DNA of 64,000 nucleotides from Streptococcus chenjunshii (GCF_003086355.1 NZ_CP031733.1:1922001-1986000), one strand, 5' to 3'; shown: positions 47,195-56,231, numbered from the stretch's first letter. Numbers and translations are program-made. The notes: a model not told the origin generated them from the letters alone.

Positions 47195-47200
47195 ATTATA
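47195..47200 (-). promoter_or_regulatory. -10 candidate for the fructose-type PTS operon
   Basis: Minus-strand TATAAT at 47200-47195, 44 nt before the regulator start. The -35 is poor, which fits an activator-dependent promoter. No further feature is seen in 47201-47490. Confidence 0.45.
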
Positions 47201-47490
47201 ATATACTTTTCATTTTTTGAGTATCACAACTTCCTTCAACAACTTTTTTCAGGCTTTGTTCCTGCAGTCTGTCTCTCAGATTGTTTTGTGAGGTAAAATA
47301 AAAAACTATCACATGCGATGGGATACACCAAATTCTTAGATCGGTTTAGGAACATAAAATTTCTACCATATTAAGTTCAACCTCTTACAGCAAAAAGATT
47401 CACAACCTTATTTTAAGCCTGTAAGCAGAGTGTATTAAAGAGGTAATTAAACTCCACCTTAAATATTATAATAATATCAAAACAGCCTCA

Positions 47491-47519
47491 TTGCTCATCC
47501 AGTGACAATCCTCTATAAT
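47491..47519 (+). promoter_or_regulatory. Promoter of the alkyltransferase-like gene
   Basis: TTGCTC, 17-nt spacer, TATAAT (47514-47519), 20 nt before ATG 47540. Confidence 0.65.
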
Positions 47520-47539
47520 TGAGGCAGGAGGTGGTCGAT

Positions 47540-48028
47540 ATGGCTAACGAAAGCCAAAAAGATTTTAATGCCATGCTGCATGACAGTAAAGATATGCCCA
47601 AATTTCAAACAATCACCGATTTAAAAAGCATTGCTAAATACGGCGGCAACAGAATGTACTTTGCACCGCCGATTGATTATGACACTGTCATGAAACAAAT
47701 ACCTTACGGGAAAGTTACAACTGTCGGTGCTATCAGAGAGTATTTCGCTAAGCTGAACAAGGCTGATTTTACAGAACCCATTACTGCAGGTATATTTGTC
47801 TCAATAGCAGCCTGGGCCAGCCATCAGCGCTCAGCAGAGCCAACACCGTACTGGCGGACTTTAAAAGCTAATGGTGAATTAAATCCCAAATATCCAAACG
47901 GGGCTGCCGCCCAAAAAGAAAAACTGGAAGCCGAGGGGCATACCATTATCCAAAAAGGACGAACCAATATCAGGTATTTTGTCAAAAACTATGAACAGGC
48001 TCTCTTTGACCTGAGCCAGCTAAAATAA
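47540..48028 (+). CDS. MGMT-family / alkyltransferase-like protein without the active-site Cys
   Basis: 162 residues. The C-terminal region resembles O6-methylguanine transferases (IPYGKVTTVGAIREYFA, TPYWRTLKANGELNPKYPNGAAAQKEKLEAEG in part). The PCHR acceptor motif is replaced by PYWR, so methyl transfer is not expected. Alkyltransferase-like proteins with Trp here bind alkylated DNA and hand it to nucleotide excision repair, a plausible role. ATG 47540 follows GGAGG. It is monocistronic, convergent with the DUF896 gene. Confidence 0.75.
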   Translation: MANESQKDFNAMLHDSKDMPKFQTITDLKSIAKYGGNRMYFAPPIDYDTVMKQIPYGKVTTVGAIREYFAKLNKADFTEPITAGIFVSIAAWASHQRSAEPTPYWRTLKANGELNPKYPNGAAAQKEKLEAEGHTIIQKGRTNIRYFVKNYEQALFDLSQLK

Positions 48029-48040
48029 TGAGACAGAGAA

Positions 48041-48180
48041 AAGAGGCTGGGACAAAAAGTCCCTGCCTCCTTTTACTTTTTTAACATATGAGTTTGCCGC
48101 AGCAGCTGATTGGAGGTGGGACGACACAAGCGAAATTGTCATTTTATGACAATTTACCGTTTTTTCTCCCAGCCTTTTTT
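48041..48180. terminator. R2-family repeat, copy 3, shared convergent terminator
   Basis: Arms AGAGGCTGGGA and TCTCCCAGCCTTTTTT pair. The core ACATATGAGTTTGCC, GATTGGAGG and ATTTTATGACAATTTACCG matches copies 1 and 2. It lies between convergent genes and can stop transcription from both sides. Confidence 0.7.
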
Positions 48181-48185
48181 ATTTC

Positions 48186-48443
48186 TCAGGATTCAGGATC
48201 CTCCATGCTTCTGCCATGCAAACCCTTTTTCCGCTGAATTTGCTTAAGCTTTTCAGGTGTCACATCATTTCCCGCCTCATCAACAACTTTGATTCCCTCA
48301 ATATGGTGACGGACAGAACGGCGGTAGCCTTCAATATATTCCTTACGAAGCTGAGCCTGCTCCACTTTTTCAGCTCCGCTCAGCCCTTCTTTCTTCTTTT
48401 TTCGCGCAAGCTCATTAATACGTTCAATTTTTTTAGGATCCAT
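48186..48443 (-). CDS. DUF896 family protein (YnzC-like)
   Basis: 85 residues, cytoplasmic and highly charged. [20 protein letters not shown] is the family N-terminus, with [11 protein letters not shown] in the middle; the B. subtilis relative is YnzC. The tail is basic. The start is set behind the leader element at ATG 48443 with GGAGGGGG. It follows glyS and may be in the glyQS transcript. The function is not established. Confidence 0.88.
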   Translation of the reverse strand: MDPKKIERINELARKKKKEGLSGAEKVEQAQLRKEYIEGYRRSVRHHIEGIKVVDEAGNDVTPEKLKQIQRKKGLHGRSMEDPES

Positions 48444-48456
48444 AACCCCCTCCAAC

Positions 48457-48725
48457 AAGATACAAAGACCGTTTAAAAATCCGTATGAAAATGGCGGTAA
48501 GCCAGAAATCTCTGATTTCACAGGCAGCACCCCTGCCAAGATGACTAGAAGGGTGCGGTCGTCTGTCAAGACGGCAAAGCCTTCAGTCAGCTACGGCTAG
48601 GGTCGTTTAACAAGATGCTTGCATCACGCTGGCAGGCATACTCACAGAGCAGCCGCACTCGTACGTCAGCTTGCGCTTCCTACGATTGCGTCTCTTTTTC
48701 ACTAGGATTTTAGGCCGTGTTTTGC
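48457..48725 (-). repeat. Leader hairpin element upstream of the DUF896 gene
   Basis: One long copy with type B arms, both the GGTAAGCCAGAAATC module and the long insert (CTCACAGAGCAGCC … CTACGATTGCGTCTC). It exactly fills the gap between glyS and the next Shine-Dalgarno; the gene-side end is 14 nt from the start. Confidence 0.8.
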
Positions 48726-48735
48726 TCAAAAAGTT

Positions 48736-50775
48736 TTATTTCGTATTTAATTGACTGAAATCCGCAACTTGCTTCGCTTTATCTGTTAAAGCCCTAAGCA
48801 AAGCCAGACGATTGTTTTTGACAGCTTGATCATCGACCATGACCATTGTCTGGTCAAAAAAGGCATCAATCAGCGGGCTTAAGGCAAAAAGATGAGAGAG
48901 ATTTTCAGCTGCATCTGCTCCCAGCTGCAGGTCTGAAACTGCATCAAAAAGCCGAGCTTCCTCCTGATTTTCAAAAAGAGCTGGATCAGGTGAAACGGAC
49001 AAATCCGCTTTTTCAGCCAGATTAAAGACACGCGCCAAACTTTCAACCGCTGTTTTGTAACCTTCCCCCTGTGCAGCCTCTGTCAAAGCCGCGGCTGCTG
49101 CAAACATTTGCGGAATCAAAAGGGTGCTTCCTGAAAGAACTGCCTCTCTGATATCCTTTGGAACCCTTGCTGCCATCATTTTTTCGACTCGAGCCAGGAG
49201 GAAATTCAGAACCTCATCCTTTTTACTGTAGGTAAAGTTATCAAATGAGAACTGATAGAGGCTAGTTAAGAGCTCATCCAGAGGAATAGCCCAGCCAAAG
49301 GCAGTGAGGATACGGACAATCCCCTGAGCCGCCCGCCGCAGGGCATAAGGATCGTTTGATCCGCTCGGAATCAAACCAACAGAGAAGAAACTGAGCAAGG
49401 TATCCAATTTATCTGCAAGAGCCAAGACCGCACCAAGCTTGGACTGCGGCAGCTCGCCATCTGCGCCGGAGGGCAGGTAGTGTTCGCGGATAGCTTCAGC
49501 AACAGCTTCATCTTCACCAGCCAGAAGAGCATACTTCTCACCCATAATGCCCTGCAGTTCATCAAATTCTCCCACCATTCCGGTCAGCAGGTCAAACTTG
49601 TAAATCGAAGCCGCCCGTTCAAGCTGGGCTGTTTCATCTGCTGTTAAGCCAGCTTTAGCCGCAAGATAAGCAGCGATCCTCTTGGTCCGTTCCATATGTT
49701 CAGCCAGAGAACCGATTTTTTCATGAAAGGTCACTTGACTTAATTTTGCTGCTAAATCTTCAATATTAAGCTTTTGGTCCTCACGCCAGAAAAATTCTCC
49801 GTCTTCTAAGCGGGCAACCAATACTTTTTCATTGCCTTTGATGACATTATCGATATACTGAGCGTTGCCGTTGCGGACTGAGATAAAATTCGGAAGCAGT
49901 TTTCCTTCTTGGTCACGGACCACAAAATAACGCTGATGATTTTTCATCGATGTTACCAGAACTTCTTCCGGTATATCCAAATATTTAGGGGCAAAGCTGC
50001 CCATAAATGCAGTAGGATATTCCACAAGATTCAGCACCTCATTCAGCAAATCCTGATCAATTTCAACATGAATGTTATGCTCTTTTTCCAGAGCTTTAAT
50101 CTGGTCTACAATCATCTGTTCACGCTCAGCTGCATCTGCAATAACGAACTGGCGGCGCAGATTTTCCTCATAAGTATCAGCTCCGTCAATAATGGTCTCG
50201 CTTCCTAAAAAACGATGGCCGCGGCTGGTTCGCCCCGAATGGATATCCAAAAACTCTAGGTCCAGTGCCTCATCTCCCAAAAGAACAGTCAGCGTGTGAA
50301 CCGGCCGAATATATTCAAACGTATTGCTGCCCCAGTGCATGCTGACGGGAAAGGTCAGATTTTTCAGCACCGATGTTACCTCCTGCAGCACATCGGCTGC
50401 AGGCCGGCCAGGTTCATGCTTCGTCACATAGGCATATTCTTCTCCTTTAACCGTACGAAAGTCAATAGCATCCACTGTCAGGCCTTTCCCGCGGACAAAT
50501 CCCTGTGCTGCTTTTGTAAACTGGCCTTCAGCATCCAAAGCAATCTTTTTAGACGGTCCTTTAAAACTTTCTGTCAAATCCGTCTGCCGGTCTGCTAAAT
50601 CCCGGACACGGACTGCTAAACGGCGCGGCGTGGAGAACGTTTCAATACTGGTAAAGGTCAGACGGTTGTCTTCCAAAAACTTTTTTATACTGCCCCCCAG
50701 CTGTTCCATCGCCGGTGTCACAACATAGGCAGGCATCTCTTCGAGACCGAGTTCAATAAGTAAATGTTTAGCCAT
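48736..50775 (-). CDS. glyS: Glycyl-tRNA synthetase beta subunit
   Basis: 679 residues of the bacterial alpha2beta2 enzyme. N-terminal [22 protein letters not shown], central GHRFLG and [10 protein letters not shown], and a C-terminal anticodon-binding DALR-like region. The beta subunit recognises tRNA-Gly; the alpha subunit, encoded 34 nt upstream, forms the adenylate. Start behind GGGAGG at 50775. Expression is expected to follow the T-box leader of glyQ. Confidence 0.97.
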   Translation of the reverse strand: MAKHLLIELGLEEMPAYVVTPAMEQLGGSIKKFLEDNRLTFTSIETFSTPRRLAVRVRDLADRQTDLTESFKGPSKKIALDAEGQFTKAAQGFVRGKGLTVDAIDFRTVKGEEYAYVTKHEPGRPAADVLQEVTSVLKNLTFPVSMHWGSNTFEYIRPVHTLTVLLGDEALDLEFLDIHSGRTSRGHRFLGSETIIDGADTYEENLRRQFVIADAAEREQMIVDQIKALEKEHNIHVEIDQDLLNEVLNLVEYPTAFMGSFAPKYLDIPEEVLVTSMKNHQRYFVVRDQEGKLLPNFISVRNGNAQYIDNVIKGNEKVLVARLEDGEFFWREDQKLNIEDLAAKLSQVTFHEKIGSLAEHMERTKRIAAYLAAKAGLTADETAQLERAASIYKFDLLTGMVGEFDELQGIMGEKYALLAGEDEAVAEAIREHYLPSGADGELPQSKLGAVLALADKLDTLLSFFSVGLIPSGSNDPYALRRAAQGIVRILTAFGWAIPLDELLTSLYQFSFDNFTYSKKDEVLNFLLARVEKMMAARVPKDIREAVLSGSTLLIPQMFAAAAALTEAAQGEGYKTAVESLARVFNLAEKADLSVSPDPALFENQEEARLFDAVSDLQLGADAAENLSHLFALSPLIDAFFDQTMVMVDDQAVKNNRLALLRALTDKAKQVADFSQLNTK

Positions 50776-50808
50776 TATTTCCTCCCAATTCACATACAGC
50801 TCTGTTAG

Positions 50809-51726
50809 TTAGTCTTTTTCTTCTGCCAGCAAACGGGCTCTGGCAGCCTCATCGAGCAGAGGGTAACCCAAAGATTTACGCTCTGCGACAAACGTTTTGG
50901 CCACAAGACGGGCCAGACTGCGTATTCTGGCAATATAGCCGGCACGTTCTGTCACCGACACCGCCCCGCGGGCGTCAAGCAGATTAAAGATATGGGAACA
51001 CTTGAGCACATAATCGTAGGCAGGGTGCACCAAACCAACCTGCAGAGCGATTCCCGCTTCTTTTTCAAATTGTTCAAAACTATCCAGCAGCATATCTTGG
51101 CTGCTGAGTTCAAAGCTGTATTTTGAATGTTCATACTCGGGCTGCAGGAAGATTTCTCCGTACTTAACGCCCGGTGCCCATTCGATATCATAGACAGAAT
51201 CCACCTCCTGGATATAAGAAGCCAATCGCTCAAGTCCGTAAGTGATTTCGGCCGTTACTGGACCGGTCTCCAGACCTCCAACCTGCTGAAAATAGGTAAA
51301 CTGGGTAATCTCCATACCGTCCAGCCACACTTCCCAGCCAAGTCCGGCCGATCCTGTTGAAGGGTTTTCCCAATTATCTTCAACAAAACGGATATCATGC
51401 TCAAGTGGTTTAATTCCCAAAACTTCAAGGGAATCCAGATAACGTTCCTGAATATTGGCAGGACTTGGCTTCATTACAACCTGAAACTGATGGTGCTGGT
51501 AAAGACGGTTAGGATTTTCTCCATAGCGGCCGTCTGCCGGACGGCGGCTGGGTTCTACATAAGCCGCATTCCAAGGTTCAGGACCGATAGCACGCAAAAA
51601 AGTATAAGGACTCATGGTTCCCGCGCCTTTTTCCGTATCATAGGCCTGCATCAGCATACAGCCTTGATCATTCCAATACTGCTGCAAACTCAAAATAATC
51701 TCTTGAAAGGTACGTTTTTTAGACAT
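50809..51726 (-). CDS. glyQ: Glycyl-tRNA synthetase alpha subunit
   Basis: 305 residues, catalytic class IIc synthetase core. [35 protein letters not shown] (in part) is the signature, followed by [20 protein letters not shown] and [21 protein letters not shown]. The start at MSKKRTFQ follows AGAGGAG. It is the first gene of glyQS, controlled by the T-box in its leader. Confidence 0.97.
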   Translation of the reverse strand: MSKKRTFQEIILSLQQYWNDQGCMLMQAYDTEKGAGTMSPYTFLRAIGPEPWNAAYVEPSRRPADGRYGENPNRLYQHHQFQVVMKPSPANIQERYLDSLEVLGIKPLEHDIRFVEDNWENPSTGSAGLGWEVWLDGMEITQFTYFQQVGGLETGPVTAEITYGLERLASYIQEVDSVYDIEWAPGVKYGEIFLQPEYEHSKYSFELSSQDMLLDSFEQFEKEAGIALQVGLVHPAYDYVLKCSHIFNLLDARGAVSVTERAGYIARIRSLARLVAKTFVAERKSLGYPLLDEAARARLLAEEKD

Positions 51727-51814
51727 GTGTTCTCCTCTTCTAATCCGGACAGGCTTCCTCTTGCTTTTTGCCCCTAGGCAGAATGAAGCAGCTAACCCGG
51801 CACAGACAGCATAC

Positions 51815-52002
51815 AAAAAACCGCTCCTGTCCCCTCATGCTGCTGCACAGGGGCGTCAAGACGCGGTTCCACCCTATTTTATGACTTCATTGACTATAAT
51901 AAAGATAACCGAAAGCGCCGACTGCTTATACCGAAATCTTCTGGCTTGCACCGGTCCCAGAATCGCTGCCGAGCGGCATAAGAAGCTTCTTTCTTAGCTA
52001 AG
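51815..52002 (-). promoter_or_regulatory. T-box riboswitch of the glyQS operon
   Basis: Minus-strand AGGGTGGAACCGCG (51875-51862) is the T-box/antiterminator sequence. A stem I region has the GGTGCAAGCC distal motif near 51950. The competing terminator ends in CAGGAGCGGTTTTTT (polyT 51820-51815). Uncharged tRNA-Gly should stabilise antitermination and raise glyQS expression. I did not place the specifier codon with certainty. Confidence 0.92.
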
Positions 52003-52031
52003 ATTATAACAAAATACTGGCCAGCTGTCCA
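52003..52031 (-). promoter_or_regulatory. glyQS promoter
   Basis: Minus-strand TGGACA (52031-52026), 17-nt spacer, TATAAT (52008-52003), directly before the T-box leader. Confidence 0.75.
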
Positions 52032-52051
52032 GCTTCAAAAAAAACGACCGC

Positions 52052-52348
52052 TCAAATCTTATCATAATCCTCTAAATGATCGGACAGGACGGTCTCAATG
52101 GCCTTGCGGCCTGCTCCCTTTATCGCCTTGTCCAGCTGACCGCCTAATGCCTCTATCTCACTCTTGGCCTGCAGCGCCCGCGCATCTATCTTCTCATCAT
52201 AATCGCTAACCAAACTGCGCCGTTCCGCCTTTAAAGACGGTGCCAGCAAAGACTTAACCGCCTCCCATTCTAAAGACTTGCGAATGGCCTTAATCTCCTC
52301 TTCGCTCTTGCCTGTCAAGGCACTCGTTACTGCATTGACAATATCCAT
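52052..52348 (-). CDS. Small helical partner of the lipase-like protein (98 aa)
   Basis: 98 residues, predicted helical and charged, no signal or membrane segment. It begins MDIVNAVTSALTGKSEEEI and ends LSDHLEDYDKI. It is third in the lipase operon, three bases after the 145-residue gene, with GAGGAG before its ATG. Small helical proteins of this size accompany LXG and TslA-type type VII secretion substrates and help target them. That role is inferred from position; I recognise no family. Confidence 0.5.
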   Translation of the reverse strand: MDIVNAVTSALTGKSEEEIKAIRKSLEWEAVKSLLAPSLKAERRSLVSDYDEKIDARALQAKSEIEALGGQLDKAIKGAGRKAIETVLSDHLEDYDKI

Positions 52349-52351
52349 CGC

Positions 52352-52789
52352 CTAACTCTCCTCCTCTTCTTCACGGTACAAAGCGTTTTTCTGAGCATAA
52401 AGGGACTCGATCTTATCCTCCTGCTTGCGGTGCTCCTTTTGATAGGTTTCGATCAAATCAGCCTCTTCATCCCCTAAAATCTGCCGCCGGTAAAGGAATT
52501 CATGGTCTGTAACCCCGGCATATTCCTCAAGCAGGCGGCGAAATTCTTGAACCCCCTCACCGTCCGGATAGGACGGACTGTAGGCTAAGCCTCCAAATTC
52601 CTCATACAAGGTCCGTAATTTAAAGTGCCGTTCCTCTAAATCATTAATCCGCTCATCCATTGCAGCCTGATCTTTCTTGTGCTGGCGCTCCATATCCAGT
52701 AAAGCGTTATCCTCTTTCAAAAGCTCTGCCTGCAGAGCTGCCGCTTTGGCGTCTATTTCTTTTTGTTTGTTCTTATCTATTTTTGCCAT
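52352..52789 (-). CDS. Coiled-coil partner protein, DUF3958-like
   Basis: 145 residues, almost entirely helical with two coiled-coil stretches (about 3-60 and 110-140) around a short loop (GGLAYSPSYPDGEG). It resembles DUF3958 proteins, which act as helical chaperone or targeting partners of type VII secretion effectors. It overlaps the end of the lipase-like gene by 13 bases, so production is coupled. The assignment depends on the pattern and location, not on a diagnostic motif. Confidence 0.55.
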   Translation of the reverse strand: MAKIDKNKQKEIDAKAAALQAELLKEDNALLDMERQHKKDQAAMDERINDLEERHFKLRTLYEEFGGLAYSPSYPDGEGVQEFRRLLEEYAGVTDHEFLYRRQILGDEEADLIETYQKEHRKQEDKIESLYAQKNALYREEEEES

Positions 52790-54051
52790 GATGCTATCTC
52801 TCCTGCTAAACTGCTGTCCGCCTCCAGTGCTGCTTCTGTTCCGGCCTGAACATCAGCCTCCAAATCGCTAAAAACTGTTTCTGCCGTCTCCATATTTTTG
52901 ACCTTCTTGTCAAAATGCCTCTCGGTCTTGCCGACCATCGACTCATAAGTCACCCCAGCCTCCGCATAGGCTGCCTGAACCTCTTCAGCTGTCAGCTCTG
53001 TCACAAACCAGGGGATTTCTTTGACTTTTTGATAAAGCTCCTCAGCCTTAGAAGACGCCTCATCACGGTAGGCTTTAACATCTTCTGCCGCCAGGCTGGC
53101 AGCCTGATGGATTCCTGAGGTGATAATCATGGACTGCTCACTGTCCAAAAAGAAGGTCTCCTGACTGTCCAGACCGCCGCCGCTGGCCATCAGACGCTTT
53201 TTCAGCTGGTAATAACCCGTCATCAGCTGATCAACCTGAACAAGCACCATGGCTTGTTCGGCATTCAGGGTTTTTATCGCTCCGTCTTCTGTCAGCTCAT
53301 AGCCGTAAGTCATGTGCTGGGCTGCCATCCCCTCTGCCTTGCGGCTGTCCACATAAAAGACCTGACCGACTGCCTCGGCACTCCCCTTGTCAATCCGGCG
53401 GCCCACCATACTGATCCAGTCCCTGGGATCAACATAATTCTGAATCCGTCCCTTGATCTGGTCCACATTGTTTTTCTGCTGCTTGGTCATCAGACCGTAG
53501 ATATTGGGAGCATTGTAGAGATAGGCTCCCTCAATCCTGCTGAGATAGGCTGCCGGCAGGTCCGCTATCGCATACTGGCCCTGCATAGAGCCCAGCGAAT
53601 GCGCATATAGCTTGAACTGGGCATTGGGATAGAGGGCCATCAGCTCCTTTAAATCCTTGGCCGCCGTTTGAAGCTGGGCGGTGGCATGATCATAGTCTTT
53701 CGAATAGTTGGGATGGTTTTGGCCCCAGATACGCAAGCCAATCAGAACATCGTTTTCAATCCAGTCATTCCAGACATCAGCCCCCTGCATAAAAACCTTG
53801 TCCGGTGAAGTAGAACCGCGAAAGAGCACCGTCACCTCTTCAACCGCTTCCGGATTGCCGGTCACCTCAGCTTCAGTCGGTACCACCGCATAAATCTGCT
53901 CTCCAGCACCAGTTTCATTGTCATAAACTTTGGAGACATAGCCGACAGTTCTGTCGTATTGGTCTGTTACTTCGCTTCCTTTAGTCATACGTTTATTATA
54001 TTCCGTCATTGCTGTCTGCAGGTTCTCTTCATTAACGTATTTTTTAACCAT
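52777..54051 (-). CDS. Lipase-like protein with C-terminal helical domain (candidate type VII effector, TslA-like)
   Basis: 424 residues without a signal peptide. The N-terminal alpha/beta-hydrolase domain (about 30-260) has the nucleophile elbow LYAHSLGSM (Ser152), a candidate acid in NYVDPRDW (Asp208 or Asp211) and a candidate His in AAQHMTYGY (His246); an Mbeg1/class 3 lipase-like fold is likely. From about 265 to the end the protein is helical. This order, enzyme first and helical targeting region last, recalls S. aureus TslA. It starts four bases after a DUF1310 gene, and two small helical partners follow. No secretion machinery gene is in this window. Confidence 0.65.
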   Translation of the reverse strand: MVKKYVNEENLQTAMTEYNKRMTKGSEVTDQYDRTVGYVSKVYDNETGAGEQIYAVVPTEAEVTGNPEAVEEVTVLFRGSTSPDKVFMQGADVWNDWIENDVLIGLRIWGQNHPNYSKDYDHATAQLQTAAKDLKELMALYPNAQFKLYAHSLGSMQGQYAIADLPAAYLSRIEGAYLYNAPNIYGLMTKQQKNNVDQIKGRIQNYVDPRDWISMVGRRIDKGSAEAVGQVFYVDSRKAEGMAAQHMTYGYELTEDGAIKTLNAEQAMVLVQVDQLMTGYYQLKKRLMASGGGLDSQETFFLDSEQSMIITSGIHQAASLAAEDVKAYRDEASSKAEELYQKVKEIPWFVTELTAEEVQAAYAEAGVTYESMVGKTERHFDKKVKNMETAETVFSDLEADVQAGTEAALEADSSLAGEIASWQK

Positions 54052-54054
54052 AAA

Positions 54055-54447
54055 TTATTTATCCTTTTTTAATAAAGCATTAAATTCAACCGATATAATG
54101 TGGTAAGCTGAACTATAAGTTCCATCTCCATTATCCATTAAATTGAAGCTCACAAAAGCATCTTTGTTGTTGTTTACAAAAATATCAATGATAAGTCCAC
54201 CCATCGGATTGTATTCCAGACTGTCTCTGTCAATTTCATAAGACTGGATAATTCCATTTTCGGTAAAGGCTTGAGGCTCTCTCTTTTTAATAAAATCCAC
54301 ATAAACCTTTCTCGCTTCCTTACTGGTCGCTATCTCAATCATTTTTTGCTTTTCGTGGTGCTGGTACACAGCGAAACCTCCTAATCCTATACTAATAAGG
54401 GCAGCGATACTGAACAGTATGCGCTTAACTTTCTTTTTTTTAGGCAT
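54055..54447 (-). CDS. DUF1310 protein, copy 1 (candidate immunity protein)
   Basis: 130 residues. A Lys-rich N-terminus and one membrane segment (about 10-28) should place the rest outside the cell. The DUF1310 core is clear: KMIEIATSKEARKVYVDFIKK, then GIIQSYEIDRDSLEYNPMGGLI. No lipobox is present. It sits four bases before the intact lipase-like gene, and its end contains the AAAGGAT used for it. An extracytoplasmic anchor next to a putative secreted lipase suggests immunity, an inference by analogy with TilA of S. aureus. Confidence 0.75.
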   Translation of the reverse strand: MPKKKKVKRILFSIAALISIGLGGFAVYQHHEKQKMIEIATSKEARKVYVDFIKKREPQAFTENGIIQSYEIDRDSLEYNPMGGLIIDIFVNNNKDAFVSFNLMDNGDGTYSSAYHIISVEFNALLKKDK

Positions 54448-54466
54448 CTATCTGCCTCCTTTAACA

Positions 54467-54572
54467 AAGATACAAAGGCCGTGAAAAACGCAAAGAGAAA
54501 ATAGGAAGCCGGCGCTAGGTTGCCAAACCTTAGACGGCTTATCTTTGTCCCGCAGCGTTTAGGCCGTGTTCA
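54467..54572 (-). repeat. Leader hairpin element upstream of DUF1310 copy 1
   Basis: Short type A-like copy, arms AACGCAAAGAGAAAATAG and CTTTGTCCCGCAGCGTT. Gene-side end 20 nt from the start codon. Confidence 0.8.
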
Positions 54573-54613
54573 CTTTATGCTATCAGGTAAAGCAACCCCT
54601 GTTATTCCCTTAC

Positions 54614-54622
54614 ATTATAGCA
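54614..54622 (-). promoter_or_regulatory. DUF1310-lipase promoter, unit 1
   Basis: Minus-strand TGCTATAAT (hexamer 54619-54614) within the conserved stretch TTTAAAACA … GTTTATGCTATAATGTAAGG that recurs in units 2 and 3. Confidence 0.65.
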
Positions 54623-54659
54623 TAAACTGCTCTGTTTTAAAACACTGTATCGAATTTCC

Positions 54660-54804
54660 AGAACTATATTCTCTTGTTATAAACCTTGGAAACATAGCCG
54701 ACGGTGTCGTCATATTGAGTCCATACAGGAGCCCCCTCTATCATATCTTCATTGTATTCCGTCATTGCTATCTGCAGGTTCTCTTCATTAACATATTTTT
54801 TACC
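54660..54804 (-). pseudogene. 5' remnant of the lipase-like gene, unit 2
   Basis: It follows DUF1310 copy 2 exactly where the intact lipase follows copy 1. It reads like the first 48 codons (KKYVNEENLQ…AMTEYN…TVGYVSK) but lost one base near the start, so it is out of frame. Similarity ends near the Asn-Glu-Thr region, where the unit 1 promoter block begins. Confidence 0.8.
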
Positions 54805-54805
54805 A

Positions 54806-55198
54806 TTACTTTTCTCTTTCTAAAAAGTCTAATAAATCTGGTGAGCCTATAAAGTAAGCTGAGTGATAAGAACCATCATCATTTTCTATTAAATTAAAAC
54901 TGATATATATATTTCTTTTTCCGTTTAATACCACTCTCACCATTAATCCTCCCATCGGATTGTATTCCAGACTGTCTCTGTCAATTTCAAAAGACTGAAT
55001 AATCCCATTTTCTGTAAAGGCCTGAGCTTCCCTCTTTTTAATAAAATCCACATAAACCTTTCTGGCTTCCTCACTGGTCGCTATTTCAATCATTTTTTGT
55101 TTTTCTTGGTGCTGGTGCACAGCGAAACCTCCTATTCCTATACCGATAAGAGCTGCGATACTGAACAGTAGGCGCTTAACTTTCTTTTTCCTAGGCAT
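54806..55198 (-). CDS. DUF1310 protein, copy 2
   Basis: 130 residues, very similar to copy 1 in the anchor (about 10-28) and the IEIATSEEARKVYVDFIKKRE core. It diverges in the last third (VRVVLNGKRNIYISFN…FIGSPDLLDFLEREK). It has its own promoter and hairpin leader. The conserved inner half with a variable C-terminus fits paralogues that recognise different lipase variants, if they are immunity proteins. Confidence 0.75.
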   Translation of the reverse strand: MPRKKKVKRLLFSIAALIGIGIGGFAVHQHQEKQKMIEIATSEEARKVYVDFIKKREAQAFTENGIIQSFEIDRDSLEYNPMGGLMVRVVLNGKRNIYISFNLIENDDGSYHSAYFIGSPDLLDFLEREK

Positions 55199-55217
55199 TT
55201 ATCTGCCTCCTTTAACA

Positions 55218-55326
55218 AAGATACAAAGGCCGTTAAAAATCCGTATAAAACAGGGAAGGACGAATAACGACCAGCATCGCAACGAGCTTCATCTTTTTCA
55301 CTTGGATTTTAGGCCGTATTCAATTG
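55218..55326 (-). repeat. Leader hairpin element upstream of DUF1310 copy 2
   Basis: Short type B copy: AAAAATCCGTATAAAACAGG with TTTTTCACTTGGATTTTAGG. Gene-side end 20 nt from the start. Confidence 0.75.
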
Positions 55327-55363
55327 ACGCCTTTAGGTAAAACAACTTTTGTTATTACCTTAC

Positions 55364-55372
55364 ATTATAGCA
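55364..55372 (-). promoter_or_regulatory. DUF1310 promoter, unit 2
   Basis: TGCTATAAT (hexamer 55369-55364), same context as units 1 and 3, lying inside the 3' end of the truncated lipase reading frame of unit 3. Confidence 0.65.
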
Positions 55373-55559
55373 TAAACTGTTTTGTTTTAAAACACTGTGT
55401 CTGTTCTCCCGCACCAGTTTCATTGTCATTGATTTTGGAGACGAAGCCGACAGTGTCGCCATACTGAGTCTCAACGACTCGGCCAGCCTCTAACCCTTTA
55501 TTATATTCCGTCATCGCTGTTTGAAGATTTTTCTCATTAACGTATTTCTTTTCTGCCAT
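55365..55559 (-). pseudogene. 5' fragment of the lipase-like gene, unit 3 (64-codon open frame)
   Basis: An open frame starting MAEKKYVNEKNLQTAMTEYN, in register with the first 52 residues of the intact lipase (through NDNETGAGEQ). It then runs into promoter sequence (TQCFKTKQFML) and stops. It begins one base after DUF1310 copy 3 and could still be translated, but it lacks the whole catalytic domain. Confidence 0.8.
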
Positions 55560-55951
55560 TAATTATTTTCCTCTAATAAATCATTAAGCTCGGGGGAATA
55601 AGTGTAGAATGCTGAATGGTAGCTTCCATCCCCATTATCTATTAAATTAAAATCAATATTTAAGCTCTGTTCTTCATTTAAAATAATTCTTACCATTAAT
55701 CCACCCATCGGATTGTATTCTAAACTACTCTTATCAACCTCGTAAGATTGTATTATTCCTTTAGAAGTAAAAGCAGCTTGGTCTTTATTTTTTAGATATT
55801 CTTCATAAACCTTCCTAGCTTCCTTACTGGTCGCTATCTCAATCATTTTTTGCTTTTCGAGGTGCTGGTACACCGCTAAACTTCCTAATCCTATACTAAT
55901 AAGGGCAACAATACTAAGCAGTATGCGCTTAACTTTCTTTTTCTTAGGCAT
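55559..55951 (-). CDS. DUF1310 protein, copy 3
   Basis: 130 residues with the same anchor and KMIEIATSKEARKVYEEYLKN region, then SSLEYNPMGGLMVRI. It is the most diverged of the three in the second half (NEEQSLNIDFNLIDNGDG, TYSPELNDLLEENN). It is first in its own unit, with a promoter and two hairpin elements upstream and the 5' stub of a lipase gene downstream. Confidence 0.75.
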   Translation of the reverse strand: MPKKKKVKRILLSIVALISIGLGSLAVYQHLEKQKMIEIATSKEARKVYEEYLKNKDQAAFTSKGIIQSYEVDKSSLEYNPMGGLMVRIILNEEQSLNIDFNLIDNGDGSYHSAFYTYSPELNDLLEENN

Positions 55952-55970
55952 CTATCTGCCTCCTTTAACA

Positions 55971-56194
55971 AAGATACAAAGGCCGTTAAAAGAGCAAAAC
56001 AAAAATAGGAGACTGGACGAAGAGCCACAAAGCTCTAGGACAGGCTATCTTTTTTGCACAGCTCTTAGGCCGTGTTCAATTAGCAAAGATACAAAGGCCG
56101 TGTCAAATCCGTATAAATCAAGGAAGGACGGGCAATGACCAGCATCGCAGCGGACTTCACCATGTTTACTAGGATTTTAGACCATGTTCACTTT
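55971..56194 (-). repeat. Leader hairpin cluster upstream of DUF1310 copy 3 (2 copies)
   Basis: 55971-56081 has a distinct arm pair, AAAAGAGC…ACAAAAATAG with CTTTTTTGCACAGCTCTT (type E). 56086-56194 is a short type B copy (AAATCCGTATAAATC with TTTACTAGGATTTTAG). Gene-side end 20 nt from the start. Confidence 0.75.
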
Positions 56195-56231
56195 ACGCTA
56201 TCAGGTAAAGCAACTCCAATTATTGCCTTAC

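Noticed and set aside
51815..52002. Leader hairpin element before glyQ
   Set aside because: The sequence has the T-box signature and terminator and lacks the GATACAAAGGCC end.
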